Notes: generated by a model not told the origin, from the letters alone. DNA of 64,000 nt from Legionella yabuuchiae (GCF_900640115.1 NZ_CAAAIW010000003.1:81500-145499); one strand, 5' to 3'; counted from the first letter of the stretch, positions 46,058 to 55,679 are shown. Made by a program: numbers and translations.

Positions 46058-47350
46058 ATGAAATTAAATATCTTGTTATTATGTAATAAACCACAAGTTG
46101 GTGTTGATGCGAATACAATTGTTGATCATATTGAAGCATTCGAAAATTATTCAAGCCATAAAATTTGGCTGTGTTCTAATTTGGGACAACTTTCCAAAAA
46201 GCTTCGGCTGGAGCAATTTGACGCTATAATAATCCATTATTCCCTATGCTTACTGAATGATTACTATTTATGCCGTAATACAAAGGAAAGAATTAAGCAT
46301 TATAAGGGATTAAAAGTTGCTTTTATCCAGGATGAATATAGGCAAATAAATAAAATGATTGGGGAACTTGCTTATCTTGATCTAGATGTTTTATTTACCT
46401 GTTTTCCTGAAAATGAAATGGAAAGGATTTATCCTGAGTATAAGCTTCCGAATGTCGCTAAGTTTACTAATCTCACAGGGTATATTCCAGAAAGACTTAC
46501 TAACATTTCAGACCAAACTCCTATTAGAAATCGTCAGATGCACGTGGGATATCGCGGGAGAAAGCTTCCTTATTGGTATGGTGAGCTGGCTTATGAAAAA
46601 TGGAATATTGTGGACCAGTGGAAGCAATATGCGGGTAAAGGGAATTTAAATATCGATATTTCCTACCATGAAAAAGATCGTATTTATGGCAGTAAATGGG
46701 TTAAATTTTTATCTTCTTGTAAAACAACTTTAGGTGTTGAAAGTGGTGCCAGCGTGATGGACTTTACTGGGGATCTAGAAAAAATCATTGATATGCATCA
46801 GCTAAAACATCCTAATGATACATTTCATGTGGTACAAGAAAAATATCTGCTAAACCATGAGGGAAAATATAAATTAAATCAGATTTCCCCAAGATGTTTT
46901 GAAGCGATAGCATTAAAAACGGTTCTTGTTCTTTATGAAGGAGAATACTCTGGAATTCTAATACCTGATCGCCATTTTATTTCCTTAAAAAAAGACTTTA
47001 GTAATATTGAGCAAGTGTTATCTCGCATTCAAGATGATGATTTTTTACAAAATATGGCTGATCTTGCTTTCAAAGAAATTGCACTAAATGTTGAATATAG
47101 CTATCGTTCTTTTGTGAAGAGGGTGGATAAAGTTCTTTTACAGGAGTTTTTAACTCGAAATAAAGCAAAAGTCATAGAAGGTTATACAAGAAAACAATTT
47201 GAAGCGGATATTCGGCATATACCTCTTAAAAATTTATTATTTAAAAACGGTTTGATTGTTTATCAGAAATTACCTTTAAAGCTAAGATTAGTAATTAAAA
47301 GTATCCTAAGACCAAACACTATTTTAAATATGCTTTATCATAAAAAATAA
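46058..47350 (+). CDS. Putative glycosyltransferase, tandem paralogue B
   Basis: Close relative of the preceding gene, seven bases after its stop. It keeps IQDEYRQINKMI, VGYRGRK, DRIYGSKWVKFLSSCKTTLG and LGVESGASVMDF, and the same C-terminal SPRCFEAIALKT/YEGEYSGIL block. The opening MKLNILLLCNKPQ is nearly the same as in paralogue A. 430 residues. Recent tandem duplication followed by divergence is the simplest reading. The C-terminal tail differs from A. Confidence 0.65.
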   Translation: MKLNILLLCNKPQVGVDANTIVDHIEAFENYSSHKIWLCSNLGQLSKKLRLEQFDAIIIHYSLCLLNDYYLCRNTKERIKHYKGLKVAFIQDEYRQINKMIGELAYLDLDVLFTCFPENEMERIYPEYKLPNVAKFTNLTGYIPERLTNISDQTPIRNRQMHVGYRGRKLPYWYGELAYEKWNIVDQWKQYAGKGNLNIDISYHEKDRIYGSKWVKFLSSCKTTLGVESGASVMDFTGDLEKIIDMHQLKHPNDTFHVVQEKYLLNHEGKYKLNQISPRCFEAIALKTVLVLYEGEYSGILIPDRHFISLKKDFSNIEQVLSRIQDDDFLQNMADLAFKEIALNVEYSYRSFVKRVDKVLLQEFLTRNKAKVIEGYTRKQFEADIRHIPLKNLLFKNGLIVYQKLPLKLRLVIKSILRPNTILNMLYHKK

Positions 47351-47428
47351 TTAGTATTATTATTTATATTGAAAATTTTAAAGCATTTAATAAAAATCAG
47401 AGTTATCCCGTAAATTAGTAAAAATAAA

Positions 47429-48763
47429 ATGATTAAACCCAATATCCTATTTCTAGCCGATACTGCCCACCACACCAGGGCGGTTACTGATCACATTACG
47501 GCTATAACCTCTTCAGAGAACATCAACTGGCATGTAATAAACTCGCTTATCAATCGCACGGCTGATAAGCTGGATTTATCAAACTTTGATGCGGTTGGGA
47601 TTCATTATTCAATTAAACCTTATAACAATTACTACCTATCCGCTGCCTTAAAGCATAAAATTGCAAGCTATGGGGGAGTAAAATTCTTATTTTTACAAGA
47701 TGAGTACCAGAAAGTTAATTTGGTGCAAGACTATTTGTGTAATCTAGGATTTCATCTTTTATTTACCTTGGTTAGTCCTAACATGGTCGATGTGGCCTAT
47801 CCGGATCCTCGATTAAAATCGTTAAAAAAAGTGACGGTGTTAACGGGCTATGTCCAGGATTATATGAAACAAATCGAGGCACCCTTAATTCAAGATAGGC
47901 CTATTGATGTTTCCTATCGTGGTCGACGATGCGAATATTGGTTGGGTAAACTGGCTTATGAAAAAGAATGGATTGCAAATGAATTTAAAAGACGTGTGGG
48001 GGTAAGACAGCTCACGTTAGATATCAGTATTGATGAAGCGGATCGTGTCTATGGTGAGGCTTGGTTACAGCTTTTGAAAAATTCAAAAGCAGTTTTGGGA
48101 ACTGAAAGTGGATCGAGTATTTGGGATTTTGATGACAGCATTCGTAAGCTAACTAACCGTTACTTAAAAAAAATTCGCACAGAAAATTTTGATTTGGTTT
48201 ATGAAAACGTCTTAAAACCTTATGACGGCAAAATTCTTTATAACGCTGTTTCACCTAGAGTGTTTGAAGCGGCAGCCACTAGAACGCCTATGGTTATGTT
48301 TCCTGGAGAGTACAGTGGTGTTTGTAAGCCAGACGAGCATTATATCGTTCTTGAAAAAGATTTCTCGAATTTAGAAGTTGTGTTGGAAAAAATTAGCGAT
48401 GATGATTATTTACAAGCGTTGGCCGATAGAACCTATTCAGATTTAATTGAGTCCGATTTATATTCTCAACATACCTTTAGTGAGCTCGTTGAAGGAGAGC
48501 TATTAGCTCAGATTAAATCTATAAACAAGGAGAACACCGAAGCAGAACTGTCTGTACAAATCGATGCAACCCTCGCAAATTATAAATATCTTAATCGTCT
48601 ACGATGTTTGTACACAGAACTGAATTTTATTGTTTTGAATTTTATTCAATTGTTATGCGATCCCAAATATTCATTTTTAAAAAAAACTCAAGTACTTTTT
48701 AAAAGTATACACCGGTATATTACCTACCTCATGCCTAGACTTCTGGAAAAAAAAAGCAAGTAA
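47429..48763 (+). CDS. Putative glycosyltransferase, tandem paralogue C
   Basis: The most diverged of the three. Equivalent blocks are LQDEYQKVNLVQ, VSYRGRR, ADRVYGEAWLQLLKNSK, LGTESGSSIWDF and SPRVFEAAATRTPMVMFPGEYSGV. No clear Shine-Dalgarno sequence precedes the ATG, and a 78-base AT-rich gap separates it from B, so it may be translated poorly or from its own message. 444 residues. Confidence 0.63.
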   Translation: MIKPNILFLADTAHHTRAVTDHITAITSSENINWHVINSLINRTADKLDLSNFDAVGIHYSIKPYNNYYLSAALKHKIASYGGVKFLFLQDEYQKVNLVQDYLCNLGFHLLFTLVSPNMVDVAYPDPRLKSLKKVTVLTGYVQDYMKQIEAPLIQDRPIDVSYRGRRCEYWLGKLAYEKEWIANEFKRRVGVRQLTLDISIDEADRVYGEAWLQLLKNSKAVLGTESGSSIWDFDDSIRKLTNRYLKKIRTENFDLVYENVLKPYDGKILYNAVSPRVFEAAATRTPMVMFPGEYSGVCKPDEHYIVLEKDFSNLEVVLEKISDDDYLQALADRTYSDLIESDLYSQHTFSELVEGELLAQIKSINKENTEAELSVQIDATLANYKYLNRLRCLYTELNFIVLNFIQLLCDPKYSFLKKTQVLFKSIHRYITYLMPRLLEKKSK

Positions 48764-48832
48764 AATCAATTTAAAAATTGTTTCAAATTTTTTAGCACAA
48801 TTTACCTTGGTTAATTTTGTTCTCATAATTGA

Positions 48833-48976
48833 TTAAATAAAAACAAAATTGCAGGGGGAAAATCTAAAATTTTAGAACAGATTCAGGGAGTGAAGAATGG
48901 GTATTTAGTGAAAGATGATATTAATATACCCAGTAGATATGCCCGTGCCCTATGGAGTTTTGGGTTTTTATATTAA
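48833..48976 (+). pseudogene. Possible remnant of a glycosyltransferase C terminus
   Basis: In the 549 bases between paralogue C and the WbpM-like gene, one frame without a start codon reads through 47 codons and includes GGKSKILEQIQGVKNGYLV, then IPSRYARALWSFGF before a stop. The G-x-x-x-IL and NGYLV parts resemble the donor site of GT4-family enzymes. This is a short match by eye and could be chance. The next 120 bases hold nothing clear. Confidence 0.3.
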
Positions 48977-49099
48977 CTCGCTGCAATTTCAGCGATTCAT
49001 TTTTTCCACAAAACCTTGGATCTTTTTTGTCTTGTTGAGTAGCATTACGTTTAAATATACTATAGTTCTTTTTTTGAACTCGTTTTAGAGACTCATTGA

Positions 49100-49303
49100 A
49101 TGCTGCTTGATAAGCTTAAGTATGGGAAATTAGGAGCAGAAAAAAGGTTTGATGTATTATGCGCGTTTGATAATAAACATATCTTACCCGATGAAAATGA
49201 GTTGTTAACCAAAATTGAAATAATCCAACGGCAATTTAAATCTGGATGGGAAATACAAATCTCACGGAAAAAGATTTACAAGTGCTTTTTTCGTCTTTTT
49301 TAA
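49100..49303 (+). CDS. Small ORF of unknown function
   Basis: A 67-residue Lys/Glu-rich reading frame that ends ten bases before the WbpM-like gene. It has no family that I recognise. A weak purine-rich stretch lies ahead of the ATG. It could be a real small gene or another piece of a decayed gene in this spacer. Confidence 0.3.
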   Translation: MLLDKLKYGKLGAEKRFDVLCAFDNKHILPDENELLTKIEIIQRQFKSGWEIQISRKKIYKCFFRLF

Positions 49304-49312
49304 GGATAAATA

Positions 49313-51211
49313 ATGGGAAAGTTGGCTTCCTACTGGCAAAAGCTCTACTTTAAATTACCAGTTTTAATCTTTGATATTTTATCCATTCCTATTGCTTGGC
49401 ATTTAGCCTTTTGGTTTCGCTATAATTTTGAGTCGATCCCTAAACATCCTTTAAATGCCCATTCATTTCTGTCTTTAACTCTTTTAACGGCCATACAGGT
49501 TTTTTGTTATTACCATTTCAAGGTATACCGGGGAATTTGGCGGTTTTCCTCGGTAAAAGATGTAGAACGAATTATTCGTGCGGTGGTTTGTACGATTATG
49601 GTGATTATCCCAACTTTTTACATTACATCACTTTTACATGATATCCCTCGCTCAGTGTTACCCCTATACGGAATTATTTTGATCGCATTACTTTGTGGCG
49701 CTCGTTTAGCATTGCGTTTGTATGTCGATAAACATCAACTGTTTAATGATTCCTCTGAAATCAAGCGGGTGTTAATCGTTGGGGCGGGTAGGGCAGGAGA
49801 AGGATTGATCCGCGACTTAAAACGAAACGATATGTATTTACCGATTGGAGTTGTTGATGATAGTCCTAATAAAAAAGGCGTTGAACTTCATGGGGTGCAA
49901 GTACTAGGCACAATTACTGAGCTGAATAAACTGGTAAATCAACATGAAGCGGATCTAATTTTCATAGCCATTCCTTCCGCAAGCTCCGCTACTATGCGGC
50001 GCATTGTTCATCATTGTGAGGCCTGTAACATTCCCATTCGTACCTTACCAGGGTTGAATGCGCTAGCTTCAGGGCACGTACAGGTGAATGCGCTTCGTGA
50101 AGTCAATATTGAAGATTTGTTAGGGCGGGATCAGGTTGAGCTTAATTGGGATTCTATTCTGAATAATCTTAAGGGCAGAAATATTCTAGTGACTGGTGGG
50201 GGTGGCTCCATTGGATCAGAGTTATGTCGTCAGGTGATGTTGCAGGCCCCCAATAAGTTGCTCATTATGGATAACTCTGAGTTTAATTTGTATCAAATTG
50301 AACGGGAGCTAAAAGAAACGTACCCGATGGCATCTATCGAAATTGCTTTGGTAAGTGTTTGTGATCAAATTGGCGTCGAGGCTGTATTTAAACAATTTAA
50401 CCCTGAAATTGTTTTTCATGCCGCAGCGTTTAAACATGTCCCTATGCTCGAAAATCAAATCCGTTTGGCAGTGCAAAATAATATTTTAGGCACACAAATT
50501 GTGGCTGAAGCCAGTACTGCTTCAGAGGTAACTAAATTTATCTTAATTTCCTCAGACAAAGCGGTAAATCCAACGAATATTATGGGCGTAACCAAACGGG
50601 TTGCAGAGATTTATTGTCAGAATTTAAATTTACATTCTTCTACACAATTCATTACGGTACGTTTTGGCAATGTTTTAGGATCAACAGGCAGCGTGATTCC
50701 TTTATTTAAACGCCAAATGCAAAAGGGGGGGCCTCTTACCGTTACGCATCCAGATATTGAACGTTATTTCATGACAATTTCAGAAGCGTGTCAGCTCATC
50801 TTGCAAGCTATGGCCAATAGCAATGGCGGAGAAATTTTTGTATTAGATATGGGAGAGCCCATTAAAATTAAGTATCTAGCTGAGCAAATGATTCGATTAT
50901 CTGGCAAAGAGCCAGGCAAAGATATAATCATTGAATACGTGGGCTTAAGACCAGGTGAAAAATTATTTGAAGAGTTATTTCATCAGTCTGAACAATTAGA
51001 ACAAACGGAGCATAAAAAACTTTTTAAAGCAAAATTTCGCCAAATTGATTGGGTTGAACTTAAGCAGATTATGCGACTATTAAATAATGCTTGCATGACT
51101 TATATGGAAGACGAGTTATTAGTGTTGTTAAAGAATTTAGTTCCGGAATATCAAATTGGAAATCAAAGTGAAACGACAGGGGGAGTAACCGTTTTTAGGG
51201 AAAAAATTTGA
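49313..51211 (+). CDS. wbpM: UDP-GlcNAc 4,6-dehydratase, WbpM/CapD-like membrane protein
   Basis: It makes UDP-2-acetamido-2,6-dideoxy-4-keto-hexose from UDP-GlcNAc, the entry to QuiNAc, FucNAc and 4-amino sugars. The N-terminal 120 residues hold four membrane helices. Then there is a Rossmann-like domain (VLIVGAGRAGEGLIRDL near 150) and the SDR catalytic domain beginning NILVTGGGGSIGSELC near 288. SSDKAVNPTNIMGVTKRVAE shows the Met-for-Tyr form (SMK) typical of large WbpM-type dehydratases. 632 residues. Good ribosome binding site AAGGAT. It ends the forward run of the locus; pgi is convergent to it. Confidence 0.92.
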   Translation: MGKLASYWQKLYFKLPVLIFDILSIPIAWHLAFWFRYNFESIPKHPLNAHSFLSLTLLTAIQVFCYYHFKVYRGIWRFSSVKDVERIIRAVVCTIMVIIPTFYITSLLHDIPRSVLPLYGIILIALLCGARLALRLYVDKHQLFNDSSEIKRVLIVGAGRAGEGLIRDLKRNDMYLPIGVVDDSPNKKGVELHGVQVLGTITELNKLVNQHEADLIFIAIPSASSATMRRIVHHCEACNIPIRTLPGLNALASGHVQVNALREVNIEDLLGRDQVELNWDSILNNLKGRNILVTGGGGSIGSELCRQVMLQAPNKLLIMDNSEFNLYQIERELKETYPMASIEIALVSVCDQIGVEAVFKQFNPEIVFHAAAFKHVPMLENQIRLAVQNNILGTQIVAEASTASEVTKFILISSDKAVNPTNIMGVTKRVAEIYCQNLNLHSSTQFITVRFGNVLGSTGSVIPLFKRQMQKGGPLTVTHPDIERYFMTISEACQLILQAMANSNGGEIFVLDMGEPIKIKYLAEQMIRLSGKEPGKDIIIEYVGLRPGEKLFEELFHQSEQLEQTEHKKLFKAKFRQIDWVELKQIMRLLNNACMTYMEDELLVLLKNLVPEYQIGNQSETTGGVTVFREKI

Positions 51212-51318
51212 TTTTATCGCCTTGTTAAATTTAAAACATTTCATGGGAATGAGTTAATCTTTGGATAAGCGAGCCATTCGATTTATTACCGTAGGTTTTA
51301 ACCCATGCGAACTTGCTT

Positions 51319-52788
51319 CTAGCTTACTTCTGTTAATAAAGCGTTTAATCTAGAATGCTTTTTCGCGCTTTCCACTCCAGGTTGATCAAAAGGATTGATG
51401 TCCCAAATGACGCTTTGTGTGTAAATCTTGTGTTCATAGAGTGCGACTAAAGATCCAATTATATAAGGGGTGCAATCGTTTAATTGAATATGATTTAGAG
51501 GGATACTGCCAGGTATAAATTCGACAGGATTTTCTTGATTGTTAACCCCTTGACTCAAAATGTTCATTTTTGCAGCCGCCATATCGTGTATAAGCTCATC
51601 CTCAAATGATTTTAAAGTAATAAAGTCCACGGTTGCTTTGTGCGTGCCTTGGCAAAGTAATTGGTAATAACTATGCTGTGCTTGATTTCCTAACCCTCCC
51701 CAAACAATAGGTCCGGTCGCATAATGAACAGGGTTGCCCTGATTGTCGATGGATTTTCCATTGCTTTCCATATCCAGTTGTTGGATATAGGGAACCAATT
51801 TTTCAAGTTGAGCGGCATAGGTTAAGATTAAATGGGTGTGGATGGAGAAGAAATTGTTATTCCAAATGCCGATAAGGCCCAATAGGGCTGGTAGGTTTTC
51901 ATGAACATCGCTCTTTAAAAAATGTTCATCCATCTCCTGTGCGCCTTGCAAAATAGCGCTGAAATTCGAATAACCAAGTGCAATTGCGGAGATTAAATTG
52001 ATTGCAGAACAAAAAGAATAACGACCGCCTACCCAATCCCAAATTGGCAATACATTGTTTATACCAAATTCATTCGCTTTCTGCCGGTTCGCTGTAACGG
52101 CAATGAAGTGCTGCTGATAATTAGCATGAGATCCAATCCATGCCAACGCTTTGCGGCCATTATACAAGGTTTCTGGGGTTGTGAATGACTTGGATGAAAC
52201 AATAAAGAGCGTAGTTTCAGGATTAAGATCTCTGACGGTTTGTTCAAAACCCTTAGGATCAACGTCGGGGATAAAATGATAACTAAATTCACGAGAGGTG
52301 TAGTCTCGTAACGCTTGAATGCAAAATCTTGGACCCAGATCAGAACCACCGATGCCGATGTTAACGATATCTTTTATGGGTTTACCTGAAAACCCCAACC
52401 ATAATTTATTACGAATGAGCTCAGATATCCGTTTGATTTCATGACGGGTGTTAATTACTTCCGGCATGATATTTTTGCCCTGTGCGGTAACGACATTTTG
52501 ATCAGGGGCGCGAAGTGCGGTGTGAAGTGCGGGGCGTTGTTCACTACGATTGACGATTTCACCATTCATTAATGCAGCAATCTTTTCCTGCAACTGACAG
52601 TCTCGCGCTAACTGTGTTAGTAAAGAGAGCGTATAAGGAGTAATTGCTTGCTTAGAAAAATCAAGCGTAATATCGCAGGCTGAAAGGGCGTGGGACTTAG
52701 GTTTTGGTTGTGAGTTAATTTTAGAGCGAATATCCGCTGCATGATGTTCTAATGATTTCCAGGTAGTCGTTTTTCTTGAAAGATTCAT
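51319..52788 (-). CDS. pgi: Glucose-6-phosphate isomerase
   Basis: It interconverts glucose-6-P and fructose-6-P, feeding UDP-GlcNAc synthesis that the sugar locus draws on. Motifs are VNIGIGGSDLGPRF (near 146) and the second signature GGRYSFCSAINL near 258, with the catalytic Glu-region MESNGKSID near 343. The start chosen (MNLSRKTTTW) gives 489 residues; a 12-residue longer reading frame has no ribosome binding site. Convergent to the WbpM-like gene. Confidence 0.95.
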   Translation of the reverse strand: MNLSRKTTTWKSLEHHAADIRSKINSQPKPKSHALSACDITLDFSKQAITPYTLSLLTQLARDCQLQEKIAALMNGEIVNRSEQRPALHTALRAPDQNVVTAQGKNIMPEVINTRHEIKRISELIRNKLWLGFSGKPIKDIVNIGIGGSDLGPRFCIQALRDYTSREFSYHFIPDVDPKGFEQTVRDLNPETTLFIVSSKSFTTPETLYNGRKALAWIGSHANYQQHFIAVTANRQKANEFGINNVLPIWDWVGGRYSFCSAINLISAIALGYSNFSAILQGAQEMDEHFLKSDVHENLPALLGLIGIWNNNFFSIHTHLILTYAAQLEKLVPYIQQLDMESNGKSIDNQGNPVHYATGPIVWGGLGNQAQHSYYQLLCQGTHKATVDFITLKSFEDELIHDMAAAKMNILSQGVNNQENPVEFIPGSIPLNHIQLNDCTPYIIGSLVALYEHKIYTQSVIWDINPFDQPGVESAKKHSRLNALLTEVS

Positions 52789-52911
52789 GTAAACTCTATT
52801 TTTTTTTAGACGATAAAATATCATTTTAAGCTAAGATAATAAAGCGATAAGCGCTAATTGATCCAGTCTAGGCATGAAAATTTTGCTCCTGATCCAATAA
52901 GAAAAATGCCA

Positions 52912-52997
52912 CGTCTTTGCGAGCGTTAGCGAAGCAATCCAGATCGATACTTCATTAAAATCCCGTACTGGATTGCTTCACTTCGTTCGCAAAGACG
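52912..52997. repeat. Palindromic intergenic repeat (CGTCTTTGCGAGCG type)
   Basis: Outer arms CGTCTTTGCGAGCG and CGTTCGCAAAGACG, inner arms GAAGCAATCCAG and CTGGATTGCTTC are near-perfect reverse complements. This repeat type is found in many intergenic sites of Legionella and some other intracellular proteobacteria as I recall. It lies between pgi and the WbpL-like gene. Confidence 0.72.
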
Positions 52998-53049
52998 ACG
53001 ATATTGTTTTCATGCGTAGCCCTGGCTGATTGATCTTTTTAGGTGACTA

Positions 53050-54075
53050 ATGATACTCACAGGTATTCTAAGCTTTGTTCTATCCTTTTTTCTAACCGGG
53101 TTGTTAAGAAGACATTCTTTAGCGAAAAATATTATCGATATTCCTAACCATCGTAGTTCTCATACGTTACCTACTCCACGAGGTGGTGGCTTATCGTTTG
53201 TTATTCTGTTTTTACTTAGTTTACCGGGTTGTTTATATATAGGCTTCATAGATCAAACCTCATGTTTTGCATTATTCATTTCAGGAGCTATTGTTGCTGG
53301 ATTAGGGTTTGGAGACGATGTAGATGAAATACCTGCAAAATGGCGATTTGTGGGCCATTTTGTGGCAGCAGGGATTACGATACTCTGGCTTGGAGGATTG
53401 CCCCCCATCAATATCTTAGCTTGGACGTTATTTCCTGGTCTGCTGAGTTCTTTGTTAGCGCTATTTTATCTGGTGTGGTTAATCAATTTATATAATTTTA
53501 TGGATGGTATTAATGGTTTAGCCAGCATGGAAGCGATAACTACTTGTTTGGGTATGATCGTTTTATATTGGTTCATGGGACATTCTGAAATCATCCTATT
53601 ACCATTGCTACTGTCTTTGGCGGTAGCAGGATTTATGGTGTGGAATTTTCCAATCCCCCGAATTTTCATGGGTGATGCTGGGAGTGGGTTTCTAGGGATT
53701 ACGTTAGGGACGTTTTCTATCCAAGCGGCATGGGTGGATGTGGAGTTGTTCTATTGCTGGTTGATTCTTTTGGGGGTATTTATCGTGGATGCATCGCTTA
53801 CGTTGCTACGTCGATTGAGCAGGGGAGAGAAGATTTACGAAGCTCATCGGAGTCATGCCTATCAGCATGCGGCACTTCGATTTAAAAGCCATATCCCAGT
53901 TACGTTTGGTGTTCTTATCACCAATCTCTTTTGGTTATTCCCGATGGCAGTTCTTGTTAGTCTGGGTGTTTTAAAAGGATTTTATGGCTTGCTTGTTGCC
54001 TATATTCCCTTAGTTATTATAGCAATACACTTCAAAGCAGGCGCATCCCAGGTACAGATTAGACCCAATACTTGA
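53050..54075 (+). CDS. wbpL: Undecaprenyl-phosphate glycosyl-1-phosphate transferase, WbpL/WecA family
   Basis: It starts polymer assembly by moving a HexNAc-1-phosphate from a UDP donor to undecaprenyl phosphate. About ten membrane helices. Motifs are HRSSHTLPTPRGGGLSFV near 35, the metal-binding FGDDVDE near 92, NFMDGINGLAS near 154 and FMGDAGSGFLG near 205. 341 residues. WbpL starts both heteropolymer and homopolymer O chains in Pseudomonas; here the first sugar could be QuiNAc/FucNAc from the WbpM branch. Separated from the main run by pgi and a repeat. Confidence 0.88.
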   Translation: MILTGILSFVLSFFLTGLLRRHSLAKNIIDIPNHRSSHTLPTPRGGGLSFVILFLLSLPGCLYIGFIDQTSCFALFISGAIVAGLGFGDDVDEIPAKWRFVGHFVAAGITILWLGGLPPINILAWTLFPGLLSSLLALFYLVWLINLYNFMDGINGLASMEAITTCLGMIVLYWFMGHSEIILLPLLLSLAVAGFMVWNFPIPRIFMGDAGSGFLGITLGTFSIQAAWVDVELFYCWLILLGVFIVDASLTLLRRLSRGEKIYEAHRSHAYQHAALRFKSHIPVTFGVLITNLFWLFPMAVLVSLGVLKGFYGLLVAYIPLVIIAIHFKAGASQVQIRPNT

Positions 54076-54380
54076 AGAAAAAAAGCTAGCCAATAGTCAT
54101 ATTTTTTGGCAAAATTGCGATTTTTGCTCAAATTTTATTGGACAAAAATAAGCGTTTGCTTTTTCCACGAGTAAGCCCTGAACCAAGGATATTACCTAAG
54201 TTCAATTCATTTCAGGTATGAATCTTCGCTTGTGCGTAGATAACTGAGTCATGAACGTGTCTGATGAAAGCATAAAAAATGCCCACTTTGTGAATTCTTA
54301 ATGTTCTCTTAAGGATTCTGAGATAAAATTAAATTAAGCAATAGGCTTGTTTATTGTGTTTAACTAGGTTGTCTTGAGTA

Positions 54381-54424
54381 CCATGGATTGTTCTATGGAT
54401 GAGTAAGATAACTACCCAAGGGAG
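54381..54424 (+). promoter_or_regulatory. csrA leader with possible CsrA-binding motifs
   Basis: Three ANGGA motifs are seen in the 358-base gap before csrA: ATGGA at 54383-54387 and 54395-54399, and AGGGA at 54419-54423. The last overlaps the Shine-Dalgarno sequence (AGGGAG). CsrA proteins repress translation by binding such sites, so this pattern fits autoregulation. A fourth AAGGA lies near 54313. The rest of the gap is AT-rich with no clear promoter. Confidence 0.45.
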
Positions 54425-54433
54425 ATTTTATCC

Positions 54434-54628
54434 ATGTTAATTTTAACTCGCCGTATTGGCGAAACCTTAATCATCGGTGATGATGTAAATATTACGGTAT
54501 TAGGGGTGAAAGGAAATCAAGTGCGTTTAGGTATTAATGCACCTAAAGATGTATCCGTACACCGTGAAGAAATTTACTTGCGTATCCAGCAAGAAAAACA
54601 AGGCAGTGATACAGAAGAAGTTGTATAA
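54434..54628 (+). CDS. csrA: Carbon storage regulator CsrA
   Basis: A small RNA-binding dimer that blocks translation of target mRNAs with GGA motifs. In Legionella it controls the switch between replicative and transmissive phases. The sequence is nearly canonical, from [17 protein letters not shown] to the C-terminal helix. 64 residues (61 in E. coli). RNA-binding residues (Leu4, Arg6, Arg7, and VHREEI region at 41-46) are present. Downstream a hairpin separates it from convergent birA. Confidence 0.97.
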   Translation: MLILTRRIGETLIIGDDVNITVLGVKGNQVRLGINAPKDVSVHREEIYLRIQQEKQGSDTEEVV

Positions 54629-54654
54629 CACCGAATTCAGAACCACAGTCTTCC

Positions 54655-54683
54655 CGTCCCGTGCAATATAGATGTGCGGGACG
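54655..54683. terminator. Hairpin between convergent csrA and birA
   Basis: CGTCCCG and CGGGACG form a 7-bp GC-rich stem with a 15-base loop between the two gene ends. No long U-run follows on either strand, so it would be a weak or factor-assisted terminator. Confidence 0.4.
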
Positions 54684-55679
54684 TCAATCCATGCTTCTCT
54701 TCAATAAAGTATCTCCAAACGACACATAATGAGTGTTCCCGTTCTGATCAATGACTTTTAATTGTCCTAACTCATTAATGCCTTGAGCTTTACCACTAAT
54801 TTCTCCGTTGAGTTGCGACACAGTAATTAATTGATTAAACAGATAATCGGCTTCATTCCATTCAGTTTGGAAGGCCTGTAGGCCACGAGTTAAAAATCGA
54901 TTTGAATATTCATGTATGTATTTAATAAGATGAGCCACCAAGAGATTGCGATCAAAGTTGGATTGTTGAGTGATATCAGCTAACGAACACCAAGACGATT
55001 CGTAATTTGAGTTAGACGCGGTCTTTGCATTCACATTGATTCCTATGCCAATAATCACATCACTGATTCCATGACTTTCAGCTTGGATCTCGATAAGCGT
55101 TCCGCTCAATTTTTTATCCTGCCAAATTAAGTCATTAGGCCATTTAACTTTAAGGTCGTTTATAGAGGTTAACGATTGAATGGCTTGTCGAATGGCTAAG
55201 CTAACGACCAAACTTAACCCAGATAGTTCAGATAAGCTGCATGCAAATGGGCGGCGTAATGATAAATACAAGTTTTCTCCAAAAGGAGAGTACCAATGCC
55301 TATTGAATCGGCCTCGTCCATGGGTTTGCATTTCTGCACAACACAGTTCAACTTGAGCGCTAGGTGGAAGTGTTTTTAAATACCGATTGGTCGAGTCAAC
55401 TGAAGCAAAGAGATGAAAGGTTAGTGGGCGTTCAAACGACAGGTCATTTAGAATTTCTTTTATGTGATGTTCATCAAGCAATCTCAGTGGTTTCGTGAGT
55501 TGATAACCTTGCTGGGGCAAGCTCTGAATGGGGACGCCAAGCTCAACAAGTTGTTTGACTTGTTTCCATACTGCGGTTCGAGAAATTCCAAGGGTTGTTC
55601 CAATGTCAGTTCCACTTAAACAACGACCATCACTTAGGCACTGAATAATTTCGCGCTGTGTTTTATTGAGTTGAATCAT
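54684..55679 (-). CDS. birA: Bifunctional biotin-[acetyl-CoA-carboxylase] ligase/repressor
   Basis: It attaches biotin to AccB and, with its N-terminal domain, represses biotin genes. An HTH domain (SGTDIGTTLGISRTAVWKQV near 20-39) is followed by the ligase domain with GRGRFNRHWYSP (near 116) and KWPNDLIW (near 173). 331 residues. Start ATG overlaps the phosphopantetheinyl transferase stop (ATGA). Placed next to accA, whose partner subunit it biotinylates. The HTH suggests it also regulates biotin genes elsewhere. Confidence 0.94.
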   Translation of the reverse strand: MIQLNKTQREIIQCLSDGRCLSGTDIGTTLGISRTAVWKQVKQLVELGVPIQSLPQQGYQLTKPLRLLDEHHIKEILNDLSFERPLTFHLFASVDSTNRYLKTLPPSAQVELCCAEMQTHGRGRFNRHWYSPFGENLYLSLRRPFACSLSELSGLSLVVSLAIRQAIQSLTSINDLKVKWPNDLIWQDKKLSGTLIEIQAESHGISDVIIGIGINVNAKTASNSNYESSWCSLADITQQSNFDRNLLVAHLIKYIHEYSNRFLTRGLQAFQTEWNEADYLFNQLITVSQLNGEISGKAQGINELGQLKVIDQNGNTHYVSFGDTLLKRSMD

